Below are positions 1-7,619 of a DNA stretch of 13,086 bases, one piece after another. A program made the translations under genes and the position numbers. Below the pieces are notes generated by a model. The model ran no database searches and was not told where the DNA came from. It was given only the letters and a program-made list of their open reading frames with translations. The first letter of the stretch is position 1, and each line of letters starts with the position of its first letter. The DNA lies in the NCBI GenBank assembly GCA_045805505.1, contig JBJMLA010000067.1:1-13086 (forward strand), given 5' to 3'. This DNA is from BP-464 sp045805505. Lineage in GTDB: Bacteria > Actinomycetota > Thermoleophilia > Solirubrobacterales > Solirubrobacteraceae.

Positions 1-913
1 CGATCAGCGACATGACGTCGCCCATGCCGAGAATGCGGCCCGCCATCCGGTCGGGATGGAAGCGCTCGAGCTCGTCGAGCTTCTCGCCGGTCGATCCGTA
101 CATGATCGGCTTGCCGGTGACGGCCCGGACCGAGAGCGCGGCGCCGCCCCTCGCATCGCCATCGAGCTTGGTGATCACGACTCCGTCGAAGTCGGCGGCC
201 TCGGCGAAGCTCTCGGCGACGTTGACCGCGTCCTGGCCCGTCATCGCATCGACGACGAGCAGGACGTTGTGGGGCTTGACGGCCTTGCGGATGTCCTTGA
301 GCTCGGTCATCAGCGCCTCGTCGACGTGCAGCCGGCCCGCGGTGTCGACGATCAGCACGTCCTTGCCGTCGGCCTTGGCCTGCTCGAGCGCCCAGGCGGC
401 GATGTCGACGGGGTTGGCGTCGGTGCCCCGCTCGTAGACCGTCGCACCGACCTGGGCGCCGACGGTGACGAGCTGGTCGACGGCGGCCGGCCGGTAGACG
501 TCGCAGGCCGCCAGCGCGACCGACGAGCCGTGCTCGTTGTTGAGCCACCGTGCGAGCTTGGCCGTGGCGGTGGTCTTGCCCGAGCCCTGCAGGCCGGCCA
601 TCAGGATGACCGTCGGTGGGCGCGGCGAGAAGACGATCGCGTTCGCCGAGCCGCCCATGAGGGCCGAGAGCTCCTCGTTGACGATCTTGACGACCTGCTG
701 GCCGGGGTTCAGCGCGCCGACGACGTCGGAGCCCAGCGCGCGCTCCTTGACCGCCGAGGTGAACTGCTTGACGACCTTGAAGTTGACGTCGGCCTCGAGC
801 AGCGCGAGGCGGATCTCGCGCATCGCCGCGTTGATGTCGTCCTCGGTCAGCGTGCCCCGCTGGCGGACGTCGCCGAGCGTGGCCTGGAGCTTCTCCGAGA
901 GGGCGTCGAACAT
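1..913 (-). CDS. ffh: Signal recognition particle GTPase Ffh (SRP54), 3' end off window
   Basis: Ffh binds 4.5S/SRP RNA and the signal sequences of nascent membrane and secreted proteins, then docks with FtsY in a GTP-dependent cycle. About 304 codons are visible from an ATG at 913 with no stop, so the gene runs off the left edge; the missing part should be the end of the G domain and the methionine-rich M domain. Seen in the translation: an N-domain helical bundle (about residues 1-90, starting MFDALSEKLQ), the P-loop GLQGSGKTT (residues 107-115), DTAGR followed by LHVDEALM, and the TKLDGDARGG guanine-specificity segment. GLQGSGKTT separates it from FtsY, which has GVNGTGKTT. The start lies 6 nt after the stop of the upstream small membrane protein, so translational coupling is likely; the local Shine-Dalgarno is weak. 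The identification is firm. Confidence 0.97.
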   Translation of the reverse strand, partial: MFDALSEKLQATLGDVRQRGTLTEDDINAAMREIRLALLEADVNFKVVKQFTSAVKERALGSDVVGALNPGQQVVKIVNEELSALMGGSANAIVFSPRPPTVILMAGLQGSGKTTATAKLARWLNNEHGSSVALAACDVYRPAAVDQLVTVGAQVGATVYERGTDANPVDIAAWALEQAKADGKDVLIVDTAGRLHVDEALMTELKDIRKAVKPHNVLLVVDAMTGQDAVNVAESFAEAADFDGVVITKLDGDARGGAALSVRAVTGKPIMYGSTGEKLDELERFHPDRMAGRILGMGDVMSLI

Positions 914-919
914 CGCTGC

Positions 920-1357
920 TCAGACTAGTCCGGGGCGCCCGCGGCCCTGCCACCACAGCGCACCGAGCACGAGCGCCGGAAGCAGGAACGCCAGCAGCCC
1001 GAGCAGGTCGGCCAGCCGGTGGGCGTCGTGCTCGCCCTGGCGCCCGGAGACCGCGAGGTCCTGCCCGGTCGTCACCGCCTGGCGCTCGATCGCGCCCGCC
1101 GTGTCCTCGCCGGTCCGCCGCAGCGAGTCTCCGAGATCGCCGCCGACCACGGGCAGCGCGCCGGCGGCGTCGGCGGCGCTGCCGAACGCGTCGCGGATCT
1201 CCCCCGCGGTGTCGCGGCCGCTCGCGCTCAGGGCGACCCCGGCCTGACCGAGCTCTGTGCCCATCTGCCCGAGGTCGCCGACGGCGTCGCGGATGCCCAG
1301 CGCCAGCAGCAGGAAGAACACCAGCAAGCCGGCGAGCAGCAGGTCGCGGCGGGTCAC
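920..1357 (-). CDS. Small two-TM membrane protein of unknown function
   Basis: I do not recognise a named family. The preferred start is a GTG at 1357 that overlaps the MMPL stop codon as GTGA, a 4-nt overlap typical of translational coupling, giving 145 aa beginning VTRRDLLLAG. The frame stays open upstream, but that part only shadows the MMPL gene. The protein has a hydrophobic segment at about residues 6-22, a polar Ala/Gly/Asp-rich middle, and a second hydrophobic segment at about 117-136 ending in WW and a short basic tail. The middle holds an imperfect internal duplication, GRDTAGEIRDAFG (47-59) and GEDTAGAIERQAV (83-95). Two membrane anchors flanking a helical loop of about 95 residues suggest an accessory subunit of the coupled MMPL transporter, but that is inference from position only. 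Confidence 0.75.
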   Translation of the reverse strand: MTRRDLLLAGLLVFFLLLALGIRDAVGDLGQMGTELGQAGVALSASGRDTAGEIRDAFGSAADAAGALPVVGGDLGDSLRRTGEDTAGAIERQAVTTGQDLAVSGRQGEHDAHRLADLLGLLAFLLPALVLGALWWQGRGRPGLV

Positions 1358-4050
1358 GCGGGAGCCCCGGCGGGGACGTCGCCCAGCAGCGGCCGGTAGT
1401 CCTCCGAGAGCGCGGCCCGCACGTAGTCCATCTCGGTACCGGGCACGAGCTCGAGCAGGCAGGCCATGACCGCGGCCGCGTCGCGTGCCGCGAGCGGGCG
1501 CTCGACGGTCTCGCGCTCGGCCACCCGGTCGATGAACTCGTCGTAGCCGAACGGCCCGCAGCCGTCGGGATCGCGGAGCGTTGCGGCGAGCTCGGGCGGC
1601 AGGTGGGCGGCGAGCTCGCGCGCCTGGCGGCTGCCGATGCGCTCGCCGAGCGTGCGCAGGACGGCCTCGGCCATGGCCCGCGCCTCGGGTTCGGTCGTGC
1701 CGCCGAGCTGGGCGATGCGGGCGAGGACGGAGCTCTCGGCCAGCGGCCGGATCGGCCGGGCGGGCCACCACGCCGCGCGGCCGAGCAGCGAGATCAGCGC
1801 CGGGATGAGCAGGGGCCGTACGACCAGCGCGTCGACCAGCACGCCGATGGTCAGCAGGATCCCCAGCTCCCGGAACGGGCGCAGCGGGATGATCACCAGC
1901 AGCGCGAACGTCGCCGCCAGGGTCAGCCCGGCGACCGTGATGGCGCGTGAGGCCTCCGGCGCGGCGACCGCGATCGCCTCGCGCAGGCGCCGGCGCCGCG
2001 CCTCGGCCCGGATGCGGCCGGCGATGAACACGTTGTAGTCCGACCCCAGTGCGACGAGCAGCACGAGGCCGACCAGCGGCACGTAGTAGGTCAGCTGCTC
2101 CTGGCCGAAGAGCAGGTTGCAGGCCAGCGAGGTCAGCCCGAGCGCGGCGAGGAAGCCGAGCGCGCCCGCCAGCAGGAGCGCCAGTGGCGCGACCAGCGCG
2201 CGCAGGAACAGCGCGAGCAGCAGCACGGTGACGATCGCCACCGCGATGGCGATGCGCCGCATGTCGACCTTGACCGCGTCGACCGTCTCGGCGGCCAGCG
2301 CGGTCTCGCCGCCGTAGCGCACCGACGCCCCGTCGATGCCGGCGTCGCGCAGCAGGCCCGGCAGATCCCGCTCGATGCCGCCGATGGCGTCGATCGCCGG
2401 CGCGGCGGTCGGGTCGCCGTCGAAGAGCACCACGAACCGGACTGCGTCGCCGCTGTCGGCGACCAGCAGCGGCGGCAGCGGCCCGACCTGCTGCTCCGGG
2501 CCGAGCACGACGCCGACGTGCTCACGCGACGCGAGCTCGTGCTGGACCGCCACGAGCGCCTCGTGCCTGTCCCCCACGCCCGGCTGCTCGACGATGATCT
2601 CGCTCGGCGCCAGGACTCCCGGGCCGAAGCCGCGCGTCGCGTCGTCGCCGGCGGTGCGGGCCTCACTGCTCGAGGGCAGCGCGCGCACGTAGGAGACGCC
2701 GAGGTCCAGCGAGAGGTCGTCGCGCGCCGCGTAGGCCAGGCCGGCGACGCACGCGACCGCGACGATGACCGACACGCCGCGCGAGGCCATGACGCGCCCC
2801 GTCAGCAACCCGGCGGTCGACCGGCCCTCGCTGCGGGCGGTCCGCCGCGCGGCCCGGATGGCGCCGAGGGAGCCCGCGAACCGCAGGCGCATCCGCTCGC
2901 GCTGGCGATCGCTGAGCCCCGGTGGCTGCGGCGACGCGATCGCACGCAGCTCGCCCGTGTCGGCCTCCACCGGCCGGGCCTCCCGGACGGCGCGCCCGAA
3001 CAGCCGCGGCCCGAGGAGGCCCAGCAGCGCGGGCAGCAGCGTCAGGGCGACGGCGGTCACCACCAGCGCACAGAGCGCGAGACCGGGCCCGAAGACGCGG
3101 AAGAACTCGAGCTTGCCGGCCAGCAGCGCCGCCGAGCACGCGGCGACGATCAGTCCGGCCGCCAGCACCGTCGGGGCGACCCGGGCGGTGGCCGCCCGGG
3201 CGGCCTCCACGCGCGTCTCGCCCAGCAGCAGGCGCCGGCGCGCCTCGGCCATGAAGAACACCGAGTAGTCCGTCACGAGTCCGAGGAGCAGGACGACGAG
3301 CAGCGGCTCGATCTCCTGCGGCACGTCGGCGCCGAGCTGCTCGCCGCCCCAGGCCAGGACGCGGATCGCCACCAGGTAGGCCAGCGCGGCGGTGCCGAGG
3401 GTGACCAGCGGGGCGAGGACCGAGCGGAAGTACAGGAAGACCATCAGCAGGATCACCGCGAGCGTCGCGATCTCGACGATCGGCAGCGCGTCCTGGATGA
3501 CGTCGAACTGCGCGAGCCGCGCCGGTCCCGCGCCGGTCACGCCGATGCGGCCCTCCGGGGCCAGACCGCGGGCGTAGGCCCGCGCGGCCTTCTGGCGGCC
3601 GACGAGGTTGAGGTCCGGAGACAGGAAGAGGTAGCTCAGCGCGGTGGTGCCGGCCTCGTGCCAGCGCACCCCCGGCGCGGGCACGTCGACCAGCGGGACG
3701 GCACCGAGGATCCCCTGTTCGTCGGGATGCTCGAGCGTCTGCTTGGCGTGATCGACGTGGCGGGTTATCGCCTGGTCGCTCAGCCCGCTCGGGTCGCGCT
3801 GAACCACCACGACATCGGTGGCCGCGGGCGCGCCGAAGAGCTCGGTCGCCCGCTCGGAGGCGTGCAGCGACGGCGAGTCCGCGGGGATGATGTCGTCGAG
3901 CGGCGAGGCCCCGGCGCCGCCCAGCGACGGAAGGAACAGGACCGCCGCCACCGCCCCGGCCACCCACGCGACGACGACGAGCCAGCGCAGCGCGACGATG
4001 GCCCGGCCCGCGCCGCGCGCGATGGGTCCTGTGGTCGATCCCGAGGACAT
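1354..4050 (-). CDS. MMPL/RND-family transporter with C-terminal DUF2267-like domain
   Basis: MMPL proteins are proton-driven inner-membrane exporters, in actinobacteria often of lipids or lipid-linked molecules. This 898-aa protein shows the two-fold RND plan: TM1 (about 17-40), a periplasmic domain (about 45-188), five TMs (190-347), a basic cytoplasmic linker (350-418), TM7 (425-441), a second periplasmic domain (445-595), and five more TMs (598-757). The Asp-Tyr pairs of the proton relay are present in both halves: D261-Y262 in TDYSVF and D671-Y672 in SDYNVF. After the last TM, residues of about 777-890 form a soluble helical region (ARAMAEAVLRTLGERI, ELAAHLPPELAATL, YDEFIDRVAERE) that reads like a DUF2267 domain; most MMPL proteins end soon after TM12. 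The ATG at 4050 has no convincing Shine-Dalgarno. The gene overlaps the next one by 4 nt. The substrate is unknown. Confidence 0.93.
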   Translation of the reverse strand: MSSGSTTGPIARGAGRAIVALRWLVVVAWVAGAVAAVLFLPSLGGAGASPLDDIIPADSPSLHASERATELFGAPAATDVVVVQRDPSGLSDQAITRHVDHAKQTLEHPDEQGILGAVPLVDVPAPGVRWHEAGTTALSYLFLSPDLNLVGRQKAARAYARGLAPEGRIGVTGAGPARLAQFDVIQDALPIVEIATLAVILLMVFLYFRSVLAPLVTLGTAALAYLVAIRVLAWGGEQLGADVPQEIEPLLVVLLLGLVTDYSVFFMAEARRRLLLGETRVEAARAATARVAPTVLAAGLIVAACSAALLAGKLEFFRVFGPGLALCALVVTAVALTLLPALLGLLGPRLFGRAVREARPVEADTGELRAIASPQPPGLSDRQRERMRLRFAGSLGAIRAARRTARSEGRSTAGLLTGRVMASRGVSVIVAVACVAGLAYAARDDLSLDLGVSYVRALPSSSEARTAGDDATRGFGPGVLAPSEIIVEQPGVGDRHEALVAVQHELASREHVGVVLGPEQQVGPLPPLLVADSGDAVRFVVLFDGDPTAAPAIDAIGGIERDLPGLLRDAGIDGASVRYGGETALAAETVDAVKVDMRRIAIAVAIVTVLLLALFLRALVAPLALLLAGALGFLAALGLTSLACNLLFGQEQLTYYVPLVGLVLLVALGSDYNVFIAGRIRAEARRRRLREAIAVAAPEASRAITVAGLTLAATFALLVIIPLRPFRELGILLTIGVLVDALVVRPLLIPALISLLGRAAWWPARPIRPLAESSVLARIAQLGGTTEPEARAMAEAVLRTLGERIGSRQARELAAHLPPELAATLRDPDGCGPFGYDEFIDRVAERETVERPLAARDAAAVMACLLELVPGTEMDYVRAALSEDYRPLLGDVPAGAPA

Positions 4051-4101
4051 GCAGCGACCAACATGCCCACAGAGGTGGCGCGCAAACGCGCAGTGGACGA
4101 A
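4051..4101 (-). other. Longest gene-free gap (51 bp) between OMT and MMPL genes
   Basis: This is the only gap in the window longer than 40 bp. Reading the minus strand it holds a small GC hairpin (GCGCG-TTTG-CGCGC, + positions 4078-4091) without a U-run, and no convincing -10/-35 pair or Shine-Dalgarno before the ATG at 4050. It is the most likely place for an internal transcript boundary, but nothing in it proves one. Confidence 0.3.
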
Positions 4102-4734
4102 TCAGGAGCGGCGGATGAGCGTGATCCCGTCGCGCACGGGCAGGATCACCTGCGCGGTCCGCGGGTCCGCGGCCACGTGCTCGTTGAAGCGCGCGAGGTG
4201 CTCGGCGGTCGAGCCGGGCTCCGGGTCCAGGACCTCGCCGCTGAACAGCGTGTTGTCGGCGGCGATCAGGGCGCGTTCGGACAGCTTGGGCAGCACCGCC
4301 TCGTAGTAGTCGACGTAGCCGCCCTTGTCGGCATCGATGAAGACGAGGTCGAACGGGCCGTCGAGCGTGGCGATGGAGTCGGCGGCCGGCCCGACGAGGA
4401 TCTCGATGCGGTCGCCGTGCGGCCCGGCGTCCATGTGGCGCCGGGCGAAGGCGGCGCGCTCGGGGTCGAACTCGCACGTGATCACCCGGGCGCCCGCCGG
4501 CAGCGCGGCGGCCATGAACTGCGCCGCCGAGCCGGTGAACGTCCCGATCTCCAGGACGAGCTGCGGTTGCATCGCCCAGACCAGCGTCTCGAGGAACCGT
4601 CCCTCGACGGTGCCCGAGAGCATGCCCGGCGACTCCTGCGTCGCCCGTGTCTCCTCGTGCAGGACCGCGAGGTGGTCCGGCGCGCCCGTGGACAGGCGCT
4701 CGACGTAGGCCTCGACCTCAGGCGGGGTGATCAT
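4102..4734 (-). CDS. Class I SAM-dependent O-methyltransferase (caffeoyl-CoA OMT-like)
   Basis: This is a soluble, probably cytoplasmic enzyme that transfers a methyl group from S-adenosylmethionine to a hydroxyl acceptor, typically catechol-like; the real acceptor cannot be read from the sequence. With the ATG at 4734 it has 210 aa. Motif I is LEIGTFTG (61-68), followed by ITCEFD (85-90), where the acidic residue should hold the SAM ribose. The metal and catalytic residues of the cation-dependent family are visible as DADK (134-137) and ADN (159-161), and the family's C-terminal ending ILPVRDGITLIRR is intact. A GTG at 4740 is an in-frame alternative start adding two residues. The start overlaps the end of the SPFH gene by 17 nt (ATG) or 23 nt (GTG), so it is probably translated by coupling. 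It is the last gene before the 51-bp gap. Confidence 0.92.
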   Translation of the reverse strand: MITPPEVEAYVERLSTGAPDHLAVLHEETRATQESPGMLSGTVEGRFLETLVWAMQPQLVLEIGTFTGSAAQFMAAALPAGARVITCEFDPERAAFARRHMDAGPHGDRIEILVGPAADSIATLDGPFDLVFIDADKGGYVDYYEAVLPKLSERALIAADNTLFSGEVLDPEPGSTAEHLARFNEHVAADPRTAQVILPVRDGITLIRRS

Positions 4735-5641
4735 CGGCACGGGGCGGCGGGACCGGAGCCGGCGGCGCGGCGGGTGCGCCGGGAGCGAGCCGCTCGGCGA
4801 GGCCTCCCAGCGCCTGGGTCACCTCGCCGGGAATGACGAACACCTTGTTGGAAGCGCCCTGGGCGAGCTGCGGCAGCATCTGCAGGTACGTGTACCGCAG
4901 CAGGCCCTCGTCGGGGTTGCCCTGATGGACGGCGTCGAAGACCTGGCCGATCGCCTTGGCCTCGCCCTCGGCGCGCAGGATCGCGGCCTCCTTCTCGCCC
5001 TGGGCCCGCAGGACGGCGGCCTGCTGCTCGCCCTCCGCGGTGAGGATCGCCGACTGCTTGGTGCCCTCGGCGGTGAGGATCAGCGCGCGCTTGTCGCGCT
5101 CGGCGCGCATCTGCTTCTCCATCGCCTCCTGGATCGTGGCGGGCGGGTCGACCGACTTGAGCTCGACGCGGTTGATGCGGATGCCCCACTTGCCCGTGGC
5201 CTCGTCGAGGACGACCCGCAGCTGGGTGTTGATGTTGTCGCGCGAGGTCAGCGAGTCCTCGAGTGTCATGCCGCCGATGACGTTGCGCAGCGTGGTCACC
5301 GTGAGCTGCTCGATGGCCTGCAGCGGGTTGGCCACCTCGTAGGAGACCGCGCGCGGGTCGGTGATCGTGAAGTACAGGACCGTGTCGATCTGGACAACGA
5401 GGTTGTCCTCGGTGATCACGGGCTGCGGCTGGAAGGTCACGACCTGCTCGCGCAGGTCGATCAGCGGGCGGACCTTGTCGATGAACGGCACGACGATCGT
5501 CAGCCCCGGCTCCAGCGTGCGGTTGTAGCGGCCCAGGCGCTCGACCACCCCCGCCTTGGCCTGCGGGATGATCCGCACCGTTCGAGCAGCGACGAACAGC
5601 GCGAACAGCACCAGCACAGCAGCGACGATCAGCCCGGCCAT
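4718..5641 (-). CDS. SPFH/stomatin-like membrane scaffold protein (QmcA type)
   Basis: SPFH proteins form large oligomeric cages on the membrane and organise membrane domains and proteases. This 307-aa protein has an N-terminal membrane anchor (about 3-20) followed directly by a typical Band-7/SPFH domain (RIIPQAKAGVVERLGRYNRT, then VPFIDKVRPL, DLREQVVTF and NPLQAIEQL). A long charged helix follows, with four consecutive 11-residue repeats at 189-232 (LTAEGTKQSAI, LTAEGEQQAAV, LRAQGEKEAAI, LRAEGEAKAIG). The C-terminal part (about 245-275) is the conserved YLQMLPQLA...NKVFVIPG segment, and the tail is Pro/Ala-rich. The ATG at 5641 has a good ribosome binding site. It lies 13 nt after nfeD, the usual genetic partner of SPFH genes. 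It could be named qmcA or a stomatin/slipin homologue; the exact subfamily was not resolved. Confidence 0.95.
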   Translation of the reverse strand: MAGLIVAAVLVLFALFVAARTVRIIPQAKAGVVERLGRYNRTLEPGLTIVVPFIDKVRPLIDLREQVVTFQPQPVITEDNLVVQIDTVLYFTITDPRAVSYEVANPLQAIEQLTVTTLRNVIGGMTLEDSLTSRDNINTQLRVVLDEATGKWGIRINRVELKSVDPPATIQEAMEKQMRAERDKRALILTAEGTKQSAILTAEGEQQAAVLRAQGEKEAAILRAEGEAKAIGQVFDAVHQGNPDEGLLRYTYLQMLPQLAQGASNKVFVIPGEVTQALGGLAERLAPGAPAAPPAPVPPPRADDHPA

Positions 5642-5647
5642 CAGGGT

Positions 5648-5652
5648 TCTCC
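5648..5652 (-). promoter_or_regulatory. Ribosome binding site for the SPFH gene
   Basis: On the minus strand GGAGA (in CGGAGAA) ends 6 nt before the ATG at 5641. It is the clearest Shine-Dalgarno sequence I found in the window and supports that start. Most other genes here begin at overlapping or near-touching junctions with weak or no such motif. Confidence 0.65.
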
Positions 5653-5654
5653 GT

Positions 5655-6080
5655 TCAATCGGCCACGAGCGCGATCGCGCCCCGGATCTCTACGACGTTG
5701 ACGCGCGCGCCGGCGACGAGGACCTCGTCCTCGGCGTAGGTCCGCGCGCTCCAGATCTCACCTTCGAGCTTGATCGAGCCGCTGTCGCGCGTGACCTCTT
5801 CGAGCACGACCGCCTGGCGCCCGATGAGCGCGGCGGTGCCCGTGCGGATGCGCGGCGGCATCGTCCGGTGGCGCGCGGCGATCGGGCGGACGATCGTGAA
5901 CGCGGCGGCCGAGAGCACGAGGAAGACGGCGGCTTCGACGACCCCGCCCGCGCCGATGATGTCGGCGGCCGCGGCGCCGAGGGCGCCGACCGAGAACGGG
6001 ATGATGAACAGCGTGGTGGTGAGCGCCTCGATCGTCGCGAACGCCACGGCCGCGATGACCCACCAGACCCAGGGATCCAT
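5655..6080 (-). CDS. NfeD-family short membrane protein with OB-fold domain
   Basis: This 141-aa protein has three hydrophobic segments (about residues 5-21, 24-44 and 47-67) and then a soluble beta-rich domain (about 80-141) with the NfeD pattern GRQAVVLEEV, GSIKLEGEIWSA and GARVNVVEI. It is the short form, lacking the N-terminal ClpP-like serine protease domain of long NfeD. The family partners SPFH proteins in membrane domains, and the two genes here are adjacent and co-oriented with a 13-nt gap. Its ATG at 6080 overlaps the preceding stop as TGATG (one shared base), implying termination-reinitiation coupling with the upstream oxidoreductase gene. Confidence 0.92.
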   Translation of the reverse strand: MDPWVWWVIAAVAFATIEALTTTLFIIPFSVGALGAAAADIIGAGGVVEAAVFLVLSAAAFTIVRPIAARHRTMPPRIRTGTAALIGRQAVVLEEVTRDSGSIKLEGEIWSARTYAEDEVLVAGARVNVVEIRGAIALVAD

Positions 6081-6583
6081 CAGGCGGGCCTCAGGACGAC
6101 GACGGGGATCTTCCGGTTGGCCGCGGCCGCGCGGACCTCGTAGTCGGCGTAGCCGGGGTAGATGAGATTGGCCAGTGCGTAGAGCCGGTCGCGCTCCTCG
6201 CCCTCGACCTCGCGCGCCTCGTAGCGACCGCCCTGGCCCTTCGCGTGCAGCGTCACCTCGGGATGTGCCATGACGTTGTGATACCAGGCCGGGTGCTTCT
6301 CGCGGCCGAAGCTCGACGCGATGAGCACGACCTCGTCGCCCTGCGTGAAGTACAGCAGCGCGGCGCGGCGCGGCTCGCCGGACTTGCGGCCCGGAACGGT
6401 GAGGTCGACGATTGGCGCGCCGGCGAAGGTCGAGACACGGCCACCCGACGCTTTGAGCAGGAACGGGTCGATCCGCGACGAGACGTTGATGCCGAACCAG
6501 CGGCCGAAGCCCGAGCGCGCGAACTTCACCGAGGCGCGCAGCCGGCGCGACGAAGCGTGCGGATCGATCGCGGGCACTCCCAC
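6080..6583 (-). CDS. Deazaflavin (F420)-dependent nitroreductase/quinone reductase family (Ddn, DUF385)
   Basis: This family has a split-barrel flavin-reductase-like fold and, in mycobacteria, uses F420H2 to reduce quinones or nitro compounds. The 167-aa protein carries the family landmarks: LTVPGRKSGEPRR (61-73), an ASSFGREKHPAWYHNVMAHP stretch (89-108), and the C-terminal YPGYADYEVRAAA with RKIPVVVL (142-164). The GTG at 6583 is the only reasonable early start; a second GTG two codons in is an alternative. It begins 10 nt after the ftsY stop and ends overlapping nfeD, so it sits inside the operon. Cofactor use (F420 rather than FMN) is a family expectation and was not read directly. Its physiological substrate is unknown. 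Confidence 0.9.
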   Translation of the reverse strand: MGVPAIDPHASSRRLRASVKFARSGFGRWFGINVSSRIDPFLLKASGGRVSTFAGAPIVDLTVPGRKSGEPRRAALLYFTQGDEVVLIASSFGREKHPAWYHNVMAHPEVTLHAKGQGGRYEAREVEGEERDRLYALANLIYPGYADYEVRAAAANRKIPVVVLRPA

Positions 6584-6593
6584 GATCGAGAAC

Positions 6594-7592
6594 CTATCCG
6601 GTACCGAGGAGCGCGCGAGCGAAATCGTCGGCGTCGAACGGCCGCAGGTCCTCGAGCGCCTCGCCGATCCCGATCATCTTGACCGGGATCCCGAGCTCGC
6701 CGGCGATGGCCAGCGCGATGCCGCCCTTGGCGGTGCCGTCGAGCTTGGTCAACACGATCCCGTCGACCGGCACGGTCTCGGAGAAGAGCTTGGCCTGGCG
6801 CAGGCCGTTCTGGCCGGTTGTCGCGTCGACCGTCAGCAGCGTCTCGTGCGGCGCGTCGGGGATCTGCTTGCCGATGACGCGCTTGACCTTGGCCAGCTCG
6901 GCCATCAGGTCGTCCTGCGTGTGCAGCCGCCCCGCCGTGTCGATGATCACGACGTCGACGCCGAGCTCGACGCCGCGCTTGACCGCCTCGAAGGCGACCG
7001 AGCTGGGGTCGCTGTCCTGCGGGCCGCGCACGAACTCGGCGCCCGAGCGCTTCGCCCATTCCTCGAGCTGCTCGACGGCCGCGGCCCGGAAGGTGTCGGC
7101 GGCGCCGACCAGCACGCGCTTGCCGGCCTGCTCGCGCAGATGCCAGGCGAGCTTGCCGATCGTCGTGGTCTTGCCGGTCCCGTTGACGCCGGCGACCATC
7201 AGCACCGTGGGCTGCTCGAGCAGCGAGATCGTTCCTTCGGCCGGGCGCGCGATGTCGGCCATCAGCTCGATCAGCCGGCCGGTCAGCGCCTCGCCACCGA
7301 CCAGATCGCCGCTCGTGGCCTCCTGCTCGAGCTGCATCACGATCTTCGCGGTGGTCGTCGCGCCGACGTCGGCCATGATCAGCGCTTCCTCGAGGCGCTC
7401 CCAGGTCTCGTCGTCGAGCTCTTCGAACAGCGTCGCCTGGACCTCGGCCGACAGCGCCTGCCGGGTCTTGGACATGTTCTCGCGCAGGCGGCGGAAGAAC
7501 CCGCCGCGGCGCTCGGGCTCGTCGGCGCCCGCGGCCGGCGCCGCGGAGGCGCCGTCGGCGACGACGAACAGATCGGACCAGTCCCGGGGCAT
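6594..7592 (-). CDS. ftsY: Signal recognition particle receptor GTPase FtsY
   Basis: FtsY docks the Ffh–ribosome–nascent chain complex at the membrane and delivers it to the SecYEG channel. The 332-aa protein has a short N-terminal part without the long acidic A domain seen in E. coli. It has an amphipathic membrane-binding helix GGFFRRLRENMSKTRQAL (30-47), matching the lipid-binding helix that precedes the N domain, then the N domain (about 48-125) and the G domain. GTPase motifs are GVNGTGKTTT (135-144), DTFRAAAVEQL (166-176), DTAGR (218-222), TKLDGTAKGG (282-291) and the closing GIGE (308-311). The ATG at 7592 has no clear Shine-Dalgarno; it follows the ferritin-like gene by 27 nt. The order smc…ftsY…ffh is a recurring bacterial arrangement. 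The identification is firm. Confidence 0.97.
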   Translation of the reverse strand: MPRDWSDLFVVADGASAAPAAGADEPERRGGFFRRLRENMSKTRQALSAEVQATLFEELDDETWERLEEALIMADVGATTTAKIVMQLEQEATSGDLVGGEALTGRLIELMADIARPAEGTISLLEQPTVLMVAGVNGTGKTTTIGKLAWHLREQAGKRVLVGAADTFRAAAVEQLEEWAKRSGAEFVRGPQDSDPSSVAFEAVKRGVELGVDVVIIDTAGRLHTQDDLMAELAKVKRVIGKQIPDAPHETLLTVDATTGQNGLRQAKLFSETVPVDGIVLTKLDGTAKGGIALAIAGELGIPVKMIGIGEALEDLRPFDADDFARALLGTG

Positions 7593-7619
7593 CGACCGGC
7601 GACGATAGCGGCGGCGCGG

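Noticed and set aside
4078..4091. Small GC hairpin after the O-methyltransferase gene as an intrinsic terminator
   Set aside because: The stem is only 5 bp and no T-run follows on the transcribed strand; such stems are expected by chance at this G+C content.
2518..4836. 772-codon plus-strand frame opposite the MMPL gene
   Set aside because: It is an Arg/Asp/Gly/Gln-rich nonsense translation running across the MMPL, OMT and SPFH genes, all of which have clear motifs on the minus strand.
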